Positions 25,778 to 38,953 are shown, numbered from the stretch's first letter. The stretch is 64,000 bases of DNA from Serilophus lunatus (GCA_013399895.1 VXBA01000723.1:814281-878280); one strand, 5' to 3'. Numbers and translations are program-made. Notes: generated by a model from the letters alone, not told the origin.

Positions 25778-26266
25778 TCAGTGGACAATTTTGTGAAAAT
25801 TCTCATGTATGAAAATTTTTTGCTTCACCCCCTGTAATTTGAATGTGAAGGTTGTGTGCCTGTAATGACATCCACTGACTGACATTGATGGAGGGATATC
25901 ACAACAGTGTTGTCTTTGGTGACAGTGCGTGTTTCTAATCTGTATTCCAGTAATACGTCTCAATTCTCAAGTGCTATGAAAAAAGACAGAATTTCTCATA
26001 GTTTTTGGCTCAATTGCCAAGGTCACTGATTTCCTTGGATATTGCTTCTTGACGGTCCACCAGGAATCAAGGAAAAGTGTGTCAAGTGCTTGTTGCACAT
26101 GGGGCACTAGACAGCCATCAGATGGCCTGGGAGAATCTACATTCCTTTTTTCAGTAGCCATTTCATACCTGCTCAAACATTTATAGATGGTCCCTGTACT
26201 GTTAGCTAGTGGTTGGTTTTCAAACATGATAGAAACCACTTGGCTTGCACTGTGAATTGCTGGCAA
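25778..26266 (-). pseudogene. Possible degenerate Tc1/mariner-like transposase fragment
   Basis: Two adjacent minus-strand frames (26266-25967 and 25963-25778) lie in the same register, separated by one TGA at about 25969-25967. Read through, they give some 160 codons. The first part resembles in outline the helix-turn-helix and linker of Tc1/mariner transposases: ANSTGTIYKCLSRYEMA, then DSPRPSDGC where a GRPR-like box is usual, then a helix with KKQYPRKSVTLAIEPKTMR. No DDE/D catalytic residues and no terminal inverted repeats could be found. The resemblance is weak; it may be an unrelated chance frame. Confidence 0.25.
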
Positions 26267-26384
26267 TGCTGTGAGAAATGAAAGTGGTGAGTTTTATTAC
26301 CAGCATCCCTCGTGAGCCTTTAACCAACAGCTCTGACGTCTGAATATGCAAGCAGTGGATCATTACATAAAAGAGCAATGATCT

Positions 26385-26402
26385 GAGCCTGGTGCCAGGC
26401 TC
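26385..26402. repeat. Perfect 8+2+8 inverted repeat
   Basis: GAGCCTGG, a TG spacer, then CCAGGCTC. It is GC-rich in an AT-rich surrounding. It lies about 120 bases upstream of the start of the transposase-like frame (on the minus strand), but it is not repeated on the other side, so it is not shown to be a terminal repeat. Confidence 0.6.
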
Positions 26403-29400
26403 TGACCTAGAAGCTGAAGAACACAGTATGCCATTATCTTTCCCTGGAGCTATATAGTCCTGCTCAAGAATTTACTTTGACATTTGTCCTGTTACTATAG
26501 ATTAAGCAGTATGCTGTTTGCTGCAGTCTTACCATCAGAGAGTAATGTGCTTTGGGTTTTTTTTACCTTGCCTTCAACCTTTATTGCTATCTAGTAATCT
26601 AATAATAATCTATTTACAATATATTTCCTCGTGTGCTTTGTATGTCTCATAAATACATTTGAAAATATACTTCAAATGATTGATGTTGGAGTACAAATAG
26701 AAAAATAAAGTAGTTTTTGCCTTTTAAATTAATGAAGTAGCTGATTTAATACAGTGCAAGTCTTTAGTGGGATGATATGGGGTGGTAAGCCTCGTAGTAT
26801 CAAAAAAAACAATAGAAACGTTTTAAATATATAAACCCCACGACTATTGTGGTTGTTCAAATGTGGAAGCAAAGACACTGAAATCTGATTTAGTTAATTG
26901 ATAAATAATGTTCCTATGGATACAAAATCATAACTAGAAAATCGTAGACTTACCTGTGAATTCAGGTATTTTCACAGTATGATTAACACTTCTAAGTTAA
27001 AGTTGTAGTGTCCAAGTAGCTGGAGGCATTATAGTTTGAATATTGATATTTCCTGTGCCAGTGTTTTTAAAAGCCATATATTTATTGAAGATGGACTCTG
27101 TCTTCACATATCTTACTGAATCAAAATAAAATAATAATAATAATTTTAAAAAGTTGGGCTAGATCCTGAAATTCTCAGGTAAGATGATTTGAACTTTTTT
27201 ACATAATTCTGTATAATATGTTGAAATATCATGGGTATATCAATGGCTTTCAGTTCATTACCTGAGTCACTCCCTGATCAAAAGTTGTGGTATGATATCT
27301 GTGTAGCATCATACCCTAATTTTTTGATTAGTTTCTTCATTATCACTAGCTGAATATATTTTAGAAACAATTGTTTCCTGGTTAGACAGGTACAGAGAAA
27401 CAGTCTTCACATCCATGGAGTATATACAGAATGGAGAAAGAAGAGACAAAAATGTTTTTTCTTTTTCCTACTTCAGTTGAACCTGAGAGGCCTTATAAAG
27501 GTCTTCATTATCTGTCATAAGATTCTTTAAATGTCCCACATGTTCTTTCTCAGGTCAAGAGAAAAATACATGAAAAGCTTTGATTTTCCTCCCTCCTTCC
27601 CCACCTCAACCCAAAGTTAGTTGTCACTGAGTCAGACTATTGTCACTGAGTTCCTATTTTAGACCATTCTTTGTCTTTCATGTTAGACATGCTTTTTACA
27701 ACCTTTGTCTGCCCAGCTTTTGCTACAGCAGTGTGTCAAATAACAGGTGCAGTTAAAAAAAAAAAAAAAAGAAATATTTCTAATTTGAGAAAAAGAATTA
27801 TATTGCTGATACACATAATTTTACAATCTTTAAAAAGGCAAAAAGCTAAGGAAAGTTTTCTGAGACAATGAGATGCATGTGGGAAATTTGAGATAATTAT
27901 TTAATGCTGTTTTCCTTTTGGAAAAACCTCTATCGAGTCAGTAGTTACAGCAGTGCTTGCAGAATACTATGGCTGCATTTTGCAATGCTCTCTTTGCATG
28001 TGGATTTTATGGCTAATTACTGGTGTTGGTTTGTTTGTATATTCGTTAGAGGATAATGATTAAGTAGATTCAAGGGTGGTGACAGCTGCAATGCCTCTCT
28101 GCTGATTGCAGCAGCTAGTTTGTGAAATTTGCAGATCAAATATGTCCTGAAAATATTGTGACAGTTTGCTTGCTGTAATATTACTTGCTGCTAGTATTTG
28201 TTAGCAAAGAAGGGAGTGACTAGAAAGCAACTATTATAGCAGTAGAAATAACACATGTATTATAACTGATAAAGCATTTTTTATGTTTGAGTCACACTCA
28301 GAAATTTGTTATCAAATAATATTAAACATTTTTTTTTCTTTGTGAGGGTTTGTCTGATCATGAAGAAAAGAAGACTATAAAAGATTAGAGTGGCTGAGCA
28401 GAATAATTTGTCACAAATTTGGTATTTTGCATTGGTAGCTCTTTACTGCTTGTCACATAATTTGTCAGAGTTTTTATATTTCTGATCTTTCAAATTTTCT
28501 CCACTTTAAATTTCATTAGCTGTTAAAGCAGATGTCTTTAACCATTCTATTGACTGCAGATCTGTCTGTACTTTTCGTATTTGTAGGTCTGCTATTTGAA
28601 CTGACACTGTTAATGTAATCTAAATAAGCACTCTCAATGCTTTCAAAAAAGATTTATTTAATTCATTTCATATTGCGCCAAAAAAAAAAAAAAGGCTGAC
28701 AAAATCAGAAGTTGCATTTGAAAATCTTTTGCAATTCTAATCTCCAAAATTGCTATCTTGTATTTGTGTTCTTGTCATTTAGTAGTAGTATGAATACTTA
28801 CCAATCCTTTTATCTGCCTAAGTGTTTAAAGTTTGAGAAAGTTAAAAAGAGCATAGTTGTTCTATTCTTTGCTGTTTCTTTTGAATTTGCTTCTCGTACT
28901 TGGTCAGTAGAGGAGGAATGCCTATGACCTTAGTCTTGAAGTAGTAATACACCTCTTTAAAAGAAGAGCAAAATTGCCCTCTTTGACTTGCAGTCCCTGT
29001 TGGACACTTTTCTTCTAGTACTTTTTTTGTGATTGAAAGTTTTGTCTCTCTGGAACAACCTGTATGAAATTTTCCTTATAAAAGTCCAGGACTCAAGTGG
29101 TCTAATTAAAACAAGGATTTATTAAAAGCACAGAAGCTGCTCAAGATTAGAAGAAATATTTTGCATAGCATATGTATCCTGATACTCTGCAAAGCTCATC
29201 TAGATAGGTCTCCCAAGAGTTTAGTTACAGAATAAAAATATCTTACATTGATAGAAAATCTTTTTTCTTTTTCTTCTCTGACTTTTTTTAGCCAGTTTTG
29301 TGAAGGGACTTAGCCTTTCTTTTTCTTCCTTGTATTCCACTCCTTTACATTTATGACCTTTCTGTTATTACTCATTTTCAAATTGTTTTATTAAATTGCT

Positions 29401-30432
29401 ATTAATGTACTTCCAAAGAGAGGTCATCCCATCCCTGATGACAGAATTTAGCATTCTTTACAAACTCTTGTTCAAAACAATTAAACAACAGCTATGAGGT
29501 GGCATCTAGTCATGTCCACATTCTGAGTTGCCCATGTATGTCTCTGACAGCTGAGCGGTCTTGATCAGTGAGTGAGGGAATGATGTAGCAGTGACAACTG
29601 TTGGTGAAACCCTTGTTGTTGAGTTGTAGCATTTTTGGTCATATTAGTCACTATTGTCAATAGGACTAATTTTTTTTTTACAGGCAGAGGTTGCTGAAAA
29701 TAATGTGTTCCTATGAATTATGGCTATTTTATGCATTCCAGAAGTGTGTTAAAGGCAACTAGACATGGTGGGTTGTTACAAAACCTTTAATTTTGGTGGG
29801 TTTTTTTTCTGTTTTTCTATTTCTACTACAATGGCTTCAGAAAAAATATGGAGTGATGCTATTTCATTAAAAGCCGTGGTACAATTAACAACTGTACTTG
29901 CAGGTGCAATTGCCAAACTGGAGAACAGGATATGATTTTTTTTTTTTTTTCTCCAAATTCACTCATCTTAAAAATATTTTTCTTCCTGCCTTTGTGGAGA
30001 AATATTCAATCCGAGTGTTCATAGTAAATATGCCCAAAATGCTTTTTCCTTGTCTCAGGGCTATTCCTTATAAGAAAAAAGTATTATTTCTTAAGCCACA
30101 ACTCTCAGGACTTAGTAAACAAAACACGATTTATATATTGAAAAATTAGTTCAGTTTTAATAAAATTAAAATAGACAAACAGAAATACCATAATGGCAGA
30201 CTTAGTATTTTATTTCTCATTGAGATGAATATCTTTGAGTCATTTGTCATATTTAAAGCAAGATATCATATCTTAGCCCTCTCTCACCTATCATTATTAA
30301 ATATATTTAACATTTACATACAGTTCTTGCGGTTTAGCTGAGTACTTCATAACTGGTGAGCTCATCCCAATGGCATGGAATAAATCTATAAAACAGCATG
30401 GAATCCACACATAAAAATACTGCTGGATTTAC
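26403..30432. other. Non-coding stretch
   Basis: No gene recognised. A short AAT/ATA repeat is at 27124-27145, with A runs near 27750-27765 and 28679-28693. The region around 27990-28200 is complex in sequence and rich in TAATTAC- and CAGCTG-like words, but I have no evidence of function. Confidence 0.45.
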
Positions 30433-30491
30433 CCTGTCTCTGTGCACTGAACTCGTGCTGGAATCAACAGGAACCAAGGTGGCAGCAGGAA
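30433..30491 (-). CDS. Weak candidate short internal exon
   Basis: On the minus strand TTTGCTTTGTCTTTACAG is a strong-looking acceptor ending at 30492. Fifty-nine bases later AGG/GTAAAT is an acceptable donor (30432-30431). The open frame between them gives PAATLVPVDSSTSSVHRDR, entered after two bases of a split codon. Overlapping frames on both strands are open here, so codon openness alone proves nothing. No gene family was recognised. It may well be a chance pair of splice-like sites. Confidence 0.18.
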
Positions 30492-31989
30492 CTGTAAAGA
30501 CAAAGCAAATGAACCGATTGTGGTTTATTGACGTCTTTCTCAAGAGAATCTACACAAAGTTAGGGAGCACTGACTTAGCTTGTAGGTATCCAGCTGACTG
30601 AGTCCTGGGCTCTAATTAAGGTACTTCTAGGCAGGAGAGATGCAGTATGTGCAAACTATATTCTTAATATTTTTCTCTGTATAAGGACAATTGTCTGACA
30701 TTAGAACTAAACTTCAAAAAAAAGAGTTGAATGGAAAGTCAGTCATTCATGATATTGGAGCTCTAATTTTTGTGGGAGTACTTTTTAAAAAAATTCATGG
30801 TTCTTCCTTTTCTAATATGAACTTCATAATGACTTCCTATCTATATATCTTTTGTTTCTTAGATATAAGGTTGTTGTAACCATTTCAACAAGCACTGAAA
30901 TGCACATAATCCTTGTTTTACTGAACTTGTTATTTTTTATCTTAAGGTACATATTCTGTTGAAATTTCTTGGCTACTTATATGTAAATAAATTTTCTGTA
31001 ATTGCTACTAGAATAGCCTGCTTGCAGTCCTGTAATTTAATATAGGTTGCAAGGGTTTTTTTTAACATTATCCACTCATAATAGCACTTGAGGGCAAACC
31101 ATTTGATGCATCTGTCAACGTTATTTCTTCTATAATAACAGAGTGGAAAATAAACTTTGCTTTCAGGATTAAATGCAGATTTTGTTAGTAGCATATACAG
31201 TGTTAGACATGGCAAAACAACTGAATACGGAGCAGAAAATAATAGTACAAGGGGGAAAAAAGGATTTAAATTGTTTGCTATAAATAGGCATAGGAAGAGG
31301 AAAGAAAGGTAATTGGCATTTATTTGAGATGAGAGATCAAGAACGGGATAGTGTACATCACACAGATAAGTAACTTTGGAATGCAGTATTTTTGTATTTA
31401 ATTCTTAAAGGCTATCTTCCACAACAGAACTAATTCAGAGCTATTTAGAGTAATGGAGAGGATTCATCCACTTCGATGGAGTTAAACCAAAGCTATGTAA
31501 AGGTTTTCTGTGCTGCTACAAACAGGAAAGTCATATGTGACATCCAGAGAATGCCCGTATTGAATGGGAAAAAATGCCTATCCTGACTACAAAGTGGCAC
31601 TTATCTAAATTACATTAATATTTAAATCAATTTATTTAGATCAGTGCAAGTTTCTCTTCATATGCATTTGAATCTCTTGCAACTGATCTAATGCAAACAA
31701 TTTTACAGTATGGTCAGTTGCCTATTTCATGTGATTAACTTATAGATACAATATACAATATATACAATAACTTATAGATGCAATTTTGTTGGGAGGTAAT
31801 GGACAAGTCTATTATATTCCTCTAGGAAGAGGGCATAGAAGGCATAAAAAATAATTTTGAGAGGGTAGGTTCGAGTTGTCTTATTGGTCATGTTTAAGAA
31901 CTCTCTTTTAGAACTGTTACTGGATTTGGTGCTTTCAGTGTCTCGAGAGTAGGGAGTGCTGGATTGAGAGAGGAACAACAAGAGCAGTC
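30492..31989. other. Non-coding stretch
   Basis: No gene or element recognised. Near 31738-31783 the words ACTTATAGATACAAT and ACTTATAGATGCAAT form a short imperfect direct repeat around an AT-rich core. Confidence 0.5.
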
Positions 31990-32289
31990 TACAAAAGTCA
32001 GCAGCAAGGAGGAGGCTGAGGTGAAGTCTTATGAGGAGTTGCTGAAGGAGTTGGGGTTGTTTAGCCTGGAGAAATGGAGACTTAAGGGAGACATCACTGT
32101 CTACCACTATTTTAAAGGAGGTTTTAGGGAAGTGGTGGAGTCACCACACCTGAAAGTGTTCAAAAAACATGTGGCTAAGACACTTGAGGACACCATTTAA
32201 CGGGGAAGATGGTGATGCTTCTAGGTTGATAGCTGGACTTGATGGTCTTTGAGGTCTTTTCCAACCTTAAAAATTTTATGATTCTATGT
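31990..32289 (+). mobile_element. CR1 LINE 3' end with internal deletion
   Basis: Plus-oriented CR1. The 5' part matches the late ORF2 stretch (GGAGTTGGGGTTGTTTAGCC, then TGGAGAAATGGAGACTTAAGG). The 3' part matches the ORF2 end and UTR (GTGGTGGAGTCACC, GGACTTGATGGTCTTTGAGG) and ends in ATGATTCTATGTA, the CR1 3' terminus. Near 32130 the two parts join directly; a block of roughly 200 bases usually found between them is missing. The join stays in frame, so a 78-codon chimeric frame (31964-32200) remains. It is a dead fragment. Confidence 0.92.
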
Positions 32290-33778
32290 ATATGTTATGA
32301 CAGGGTGGAAATGGCAAGTAATTGCTAATAGTGGTGCCTTACTTACATTTTGAAATATGGGAAAATTGAGTTTCACCCAGAATATATTGAGAATATTCTT
32401 TGATTAAAAATCATGGGAAAGAACAGGACAGTTTTGGAGAAATTATTCTCTGAATGTTGAATGCAAGGTGTATGTAGAATCGTGCATGCTTAGGTTAATC
32501 TATTTCAAGCTTGTAACTTTTGTGTTGCATGTTTTCTTTACATCCTGTCAAGGCACAATGCAGTTTTCTGCAGGGGGTAATTCAGAGCTTTTAAGCTAGA
32601 TATTGAAGAATCTGACAGTGACATAGTATCCCTGAAGGTATAGATATCGCATACCAAAAAGTGATACAAAATGTCTCATTCGCTGTTCGTTGTCATTCAT
32701 TTCATTTTCATGAACTCTTACATGTTTTAGTGAGTGTTCGCATAGTGTGGTCAGTGGAGCAGTGTGAAATATTCATGAATATATGTACATATTTAATAAC
32801 TCCTCCCAAGGGTATCTTCCTTTTCTGGTATTTGTTGCTTCACATTTCAGCTTCTGTACTTGTGAAACAAACTGGCAGTCAGAGAGACTGCACAGAAGAC
32901 TGTTCTAGAGGCTCAACAGAGATGCTTAGTGTTTCCAATGCACAAACTCTGACTAGTGCACAGCCAAACTTTCATTAGACTCTTATCCATGGGAATTTTT
33001 TCTATTTATTCATCAATCAAGTAACTTTCTTACACAACAGCTTTCTTAGTTAGAACCTGTGGAGTAATTGTTTTGTGCCAAACACCTGCACAGTCTGGCC
33101 TTAAATCTGGTTAATCAGTCCAAACAGATCTCTTTTAGGCCAAGAAGTGATTTTCCTATGGTATACAGCCAACCTATTGCTCTGTAGTTGTCCCTATTTT
33201 TGATTTAATACGAAATCAATGATATGAAGAAGACTAGAAAATGCTCTTTGACATCTATTTTGACTTTGGAGATTTTTGTTATATAAAATAAATTTAAGCT
33301 GCTTTCAAGCATGGGCTGATGAACAGAATGCAAAGATAGTTTTATGCATTTCAGTTTCATCACATTATAACTTACCCTTTCCAGAAGAAATGAAATAAAT
33401 AATCGAGATTATATGCAGATTACTGTAGTATTGTTTTTACAATGAAACACTAGTGAAATCATTTGTCTCAAAGGTGCTTTGCTATAGCAGCAGTTTACAT
33501 GCAATTATTTACCAAAACAAACTTGAAAACATTATTCTGACTAGGAAAATTCTGTTCATTATAGCAACAATTGGAGCCATTTTCTGTAATTGCTTCTTCT
33601 CCAGCGATGTTTAGGTTCCAAAGGGAGACTTGCAATGCTTGATAAACCTTAAAGAAAAATGGCAACATGGTTTCAAATGGCACCTTGGAGAAAAAGCTGC
33701 AAGAACATGCCATCAGAACATGGATCAGAAATACTTTGCTATTCCTTTACTGTGTTGTCTAAGATGGCTAGAAAATGG

Positions 33779-33780
<2 letters not shown>
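32290..33780. other. Non-coding stretch
   Basis: No gene recognised. The 105-codon frame at 32661-32978 (plus) begins in AT-rich DNA, shows no known domain and is taken as chance. Confidence 0.5.

Positions 33781-33811
<31 letters not shown>
33781..33811 (+). repeat. Poly-A run (31 A)
   Basis: Thirty-one A follow GAAAATGGGC and precede TTTAAATTTTTG. An undetermined base (N) is at 33842. Such a run may be the tail of a retrocopy, but no source transcript was recognised upstream. Its length may be inexact, as homopolymers of this size are prone to sequencing error. Confidence 0.8.
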
Positions 33812-33814
<3 letters not shown>

Positions 33815-33842
33815 AAATTTTTGATTTAAGAATACTCAAAAN

Positions 33843-36800
33843 TTATTGATTGTATTAAATGTTTGGAAAATTTAAGCATTAATATGTATTTAAAAATATC
33901 AGGAGCAGGATTCCATGTTAAACACTTGATATTTAAAGATTTTTTTTTCTCTGCCAAATCCGTTCGAGAGAGAGAGACAGAGAGAAATGAGACCAATATT
34001 TTTTCTCTTGTATGATGTGCTTATTTACTAGGACAAGTCCTCTTTTCTCTGCAGAAGCACATATGGCAGAAGGAAGCAAAATAAATCTGGTTCTTCTTTG
34101 TAGAACAGAACAGGATGTGGAAAGCTTATGGTAGAGTATGAGGACTGCAGCCTTTCACATCACGGACATATGCTTGAAGGGGATCCATCTGTACTACTGT
34201 AGAGACATATCATCAGAGCTTTGTGACTGCACTGGGCAGAAGCCAAGGCTGCTGCTGCTGCTCCCAGGGACTCCAGCCGCCTCCCAGCAAGGACTTGGAG
34301 CGAGTGAAGATTTTTCACTCCCATGAGGGCTCCTTTGTCAGACCAATCTTCTTCAAATTGATGTTTTGTTCACTCTGTGTTTTCAGAAATTATTTTTTTT
34401 TTTAATTTGTCCTCAGATACTTGCTGTGAAAAAATCAAAATATTAATTCTTGACAGGAGATCAAATGCCTCCTAGGAATATATTTTCCTGGGTGGATTTT
34501 GAACCTCATCGTAGTGTAGAGCATTTAAATGGAAACTCAGAAGAGACCTGTTAGTTTAGTGGATAGTTCTGAGCTGAATAACATGCCCAGTGCAGAGCTT
34601 TAAAATTACATGACATGTAAATAGGAAAGCAAGAACATTCATATTCTTGAATGTCTTTATCCTGTAGCCAGTGTACTTAGTGTACTATTTTAATGGATGA
34701 TTATTGGACTTAGAGTGAATAGAAAAGAGTGTTTCAAATTCAAAAATACTAAACTGCCTTAAATAGATGTCATTCGCTGACTCTAATCATCTTTGGTCAA
34801 AGGTCTTCTGAAGTAGTTTGACTCAAATTCAACGCACATGACTGTTGGTTAAATATAATCTTTTACTTACAGGGACAAGGAGGCTTATGTTTCATGTTAC
34901 TAGGTCATCTTTCTTTTATTTGATTTAATTTTTCTTGCCCATATTGTCATTGTGAGGCCCAAGCAATTGCAGTTACAATAACATAGGAAAAGAAATTCAA
35001 TCATATTTGTATGTAAACTGCAGAATTGACATGGTTTGACTGGCTGCTTCCCTGCTGTTTTCCAGGCATTGATAACATACATCTATGTATTACTAGAGCT
35101 GCCATAGCTGAGGTCAGTATGGTTTAAACTCCACTACAGTATAGCAATAGTATGAGATTGCTCTTTCAGTGCGCCACAATAAATGTTTTCATTACTTTCC
35201 TAAAATAAATTCATTTGGTGCCTTGAAGGTAAGCAAATCCATAAAATTATCTTCAGAAGCCTTCACCACATGTAAATATTTTCTTCTTCCTAGTGAAATA
35301 TTTTTACTCTTTTATTTGCCACCATTTCTGTCCTATTCCACTCTTAATGCCAATAAGCACAATTTTTCTCAGGGCCAAAATCATCTTTCAACATTGATTT
35401 CTTGCTGAAGACTCAACAGTTTACTATTTGTGTAGTCACAATCTGTTCTACTTTCAGTGTGCTATGCTGCTAATCCAATCTTGTTCTTAAAGTAGAGTCA
35501 TGATGACTATCTCCAACTGTGGAACATAGGCACACACCCCAGCCACATCCCCATTCTATTTTAGTCCTGATTTCCTGGATAGGAAACCTGGGTGCCTGGG
35601 CCAGAGATGTCTGCATGTCACCAGCTGAAGATGATCAGGAGAGCAGAACTTCTGGATTACTGCAAAGGGCACCTCTCCTACTCTGGACCTGCTGGTCAGG
35701 ATGTGTCAGCCTTAATCAGAATATGAGAAGCCATAATGAACTCACCAAATATGCCTCTCTCTGTGTCTGATAATAAACCAGATAATAATAAACCCTCCAA
35801 ATACTGAAGAGAAGTAGGATACATATGGGACTACATCTGTAGTGTAGGCTGAGATTATTTCCCTGCCTGATCTTAGAGAAAAAGAAAGCAGATTCATTTG
35901 CTCAAAGATGCTCTCGACTCCTTCCAGCATTGTCTTGAATTCTGTATTGGAGTAGGCATGGCTGCTCTGCTTGAGGCAGAAAGCATTTTTTCCAGTGGTA
36001 CCTTTAAATAAAAAGAATTCTATCCTTTTTCTACTACTATGGGACAAAAAAAATTTGGTTTTGCAGTATCCACAAGAAACGTGTGTGTGTCTGTTTTGGT
36101 GTGGTGGTAGTGTTAATATTATTCAGTTTTCCTTTCATCGCTTTCAGAGCAGGTAAAAGCCCTTATGGCAGGTAAAAACCTGTATTTTCTGTGTTGAGTG
36201 GTTTATACAGTACTGGCAAATATTACAAATAAAGACTAATTGTATATTATGCAAACCAGTTGGATTTTGGGGGTAATTTAATTTTACATAAACAATACAG
36301 GAGTGGCTAACTGGATATAAGACATTCAAACAGAGAAAATATTTAAAGGGTTTGCCAGAATAAAAAGAGTGGGTTTTCTCTTTAAAATAATCTTAAAGAA
36401 GTAAAAATATACAGGTAGTTTTAAGATAACAAAATAACAAATTGCAAAAGTGATAGAACCTTAATTATTTTTAAGCTCTTTGATGAAAAAAAAATTATTT
36501 TATTTTAATCTTATGAAATCTTTGATATATGTTGGGAACACTACAATTAAAGTTGAGCAAAACATTCAGTCACTAACTATGATCCTTTTATTATAAATTA
36601 TTACTTGGAATTTAAAATTTAACTCTTTAATACATAATTATGCTGAGAAGAAAAATGTCCACCAGTTTTGGCTTTGTGAAATTTGAAGTTAGTTGTAATT
36701 TTTTTTGGCTCAACACTTGTGTGAGCTGGCCCTTATGAATCATCAGCTTTTAAGCTGATAGTTGGTTTGTAGGTCTGGAGCATATTCCTAATTTTTGTTT

Positions 36801-38009
36801 CATCTTTTTATTTATTTCTCTTTTTCTCTTACTTTCCCTTTCCTTGTCATATGACACTCTCAAAGCATCTTTACGCTTAGAGTATTATGTATTTTCTTTT
36901 ACATGCAAACTATTCAGTTTAGGCTTAGATTTAATAGTAGCTTTGCGTAAGCCTGAGAAGCTTTTTCTTTCATATACAAGTTTGCCACCTCAGAAGGAAT
37001 TCACATAAGCCTGAAATGCTATTGTCATTATCTCTCTATCAATATATTTATTAAATTATGTACTGCATGCATAGATATATACATAGGTGTAATATAATAC
37101 TGTAATAATAGTAATAATTAGTAATAATATGATATATCTCTCAGATCACTTTGTGGCTTTGCATGGTGCAGCTTAAAGTTGCCCATACAGGACAGCTCAG
37201 CATTTAACTGAGTCAAAGATATCTTCTAGAGGGATGAGACCAGTATCATTGCTCCCTTTCCCTTTGCAAAAGAATTCTGTTTAGAGCTGGCCAGAGTTGC
37301 AACATGATGCTTTTTTTGCTCTGTAGGTTATAAAAGTAGGTAGTTTGATCTCTTACAGAGGTAGTTGAATCCATGATTTCCTGAATATTTAGAGAAAAGG
37401 GGAATGTGACAGAGAACCATTCATTTCAATATAGTTAGATATTGTCAAATAAAATTTCCTGAAGTTCATCTACAAAATTTGTTTATAAACAGAGTCATTC
37501 TGGAAACAACTAAAATTCTGTTACCTCTGGAATGCTATATTTACTTTAATATTTCAAGCTACTAAAATTATCATAGTGCTATAATGATGCAATGGAATAA
37601 AGTCACCATATTTCCTAAAGCCTTGTGAAGAGTAGTCAACATGTGGATGTGTGTGAGCTCTTTATCACTGTTTCTTTTAAAAATCTAGGAAAATTTACAT
37701 AAATTTAAACAAGATTATTTTATTTTTTTTTATCATGTTCACTTAGAAATACATAAAGAGTTATCCCAAGAAAAGCACTTAGTGTTCCTCATTAGCATTG
37801 TGAATATAATTAATAGAACTAAGCAAGTGGAAAAAAATGGTATTTCGGTAACTGTCCAATGGACCATGGACATACTAGTCTTTTGTTTGCAGCAATTTTT
37901 ATCAAACTTAGATCTGACAAGCGTAAAAATAAATTAAGTCTGTAAGTAGGAAAGGTTATTATTTTATATTCAAGTGCAAAGTAGTTTTGTAATAATCGCA
38001 GTCACTTGG
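33843..38009. other. Non-coding stretch
   Basis: No gene recognised. Simple sequence: a GA-rich repeat at 33966-33985, four CTG/CTGC units near 34247-34260, and TAATAATAG-like words at 37100-37130. The 101-codon minus frame at 35742-36047 has a fair acceptor-like TTCTTTTTATTTAAAG at its start but no donor or known domain, and is left uncalled. Confidence 0.45.
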
Positions 38010-38562
38010 AATCATAGGAACATAGAATATCCTTAGTGGGAAGGGACCCATGAGGATCATTGATGTCCAACTCCTGGTCCTGCACAGAACAGCCCCCAAA
38101 AATCACACCGTGTACCTGGAAGTGTTTGTCTAAATGCTTCTTTAACTCTGTCAGACTTGGTGCTGCGACCACTGACCCTGGCAGCCTGTTCCAGTACTCA
38201 ACTGGGTGAAAAAACTTTTCCTGATACACAACCTAAACCTCCCCTGATACAACTTCAGGCCCTTCCCTTGGGTCCTGTCACTGGTCACCACACAGAAGAG
38301 ATCGGTGCCTGTGCCTCCTCTTCCCCTCACAAGCAAGTTGTAACTGCAATGAGGTGTCCCCTCAGTCTCCTCTTCTCCAGGCTGAACAGACCAAGTGACC
38401 TCAGCTGCTCCTCATACTGATGGTTTCCTCTCAAGGCCCTTCACCAACTTTGTTGCCCTCCTTTGGATTCTCGCTAATAACTTAATATTACACTTTGGCT
38501 TCAAAAACTCAACATAGAACTTGAGGTGAGTACACACCAGTGCAGAGTGCAGTGGTGATGCC
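38010..38562 (-). mobile_element. CR1 LINE 3' part, ORF2 tail frameshifted
   Basis: The 3' UTR end is at the left (AATCATAGGAACATAGAATA, then GGGAAGGGACCCATGAGG). Going right, sequence matches the last part of CR1 ORF2: minus-strand frames give GRFRLCIRKSFFT and FHPVEYWNRLPGSVV in different registers, so the frame is broken near 38215. Homology continues through CTTCTCCAGGCTGAACAG and fades near 38562 at ACACACCAGTGCAGAGTGCA. The copy is 5'-truncated and dead. Confidence 0.93.
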
Positions 38563-38605
38563 TTGGGTTTTGGTTTTTTTTTACTTATTTCTGGGATTTT
38601 AGCTT

Positions 38606-38953
38606 GACTGCATGCTTTCCCATATGGGCCTCCTTGTTAGGCCTTTCCCATGATTTGTGAAGCTGTGTTTAGCATTCCTTTTGAGACAAACAGGTTATAA
38701 CAAGGATACCATGGTCTTCCAGAAGCTGCCTGCAAGGACATTATAGAAGGCAAGACAAAACAGAAGTCCAGAGAACTCGTAAAAACTCCAGAGGGGCAGT
38801 TCCAGGGGAGGTCACAGGAGTGACAGGACTCTATTTGGATGTGCCAAGGGTATAAGAATGGATGAATGTTATAGGGGTGGTATACGGGGGCTGGCACACG
38901 GGTTTGGATCTGGAAGCTTCATTAAAGAACCTGCTCTTTCTTTTACCTCTATC
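38606..38953 (+). mobile_element. Candidate LTR of an endogenous retrovirus
   Basis: The segment has the layout of a short LTR on the plus strand: a TATA-like GGGTATAAGAATGG at about 38848-38861, then ATTAAAGAACCTGCTC (poly-A signal variant) at 38921-38936, about 70 bases downstream, then a short T- and C-rich tail ending near CTATCA. It lies directly after the end of the CR1 homology. A TGCATGC or TGACTGC start is possible near 38606. No target duplication was found, so the ends are estimates, and the family was not recognised. Confidence 0.4.

Noticed and set aside
35742..36047. 101-codon minus frame with an acceptor-like start
   Set aside because: No donor, no recognised family; frames near 100 codons are expected several times in this window by chance.
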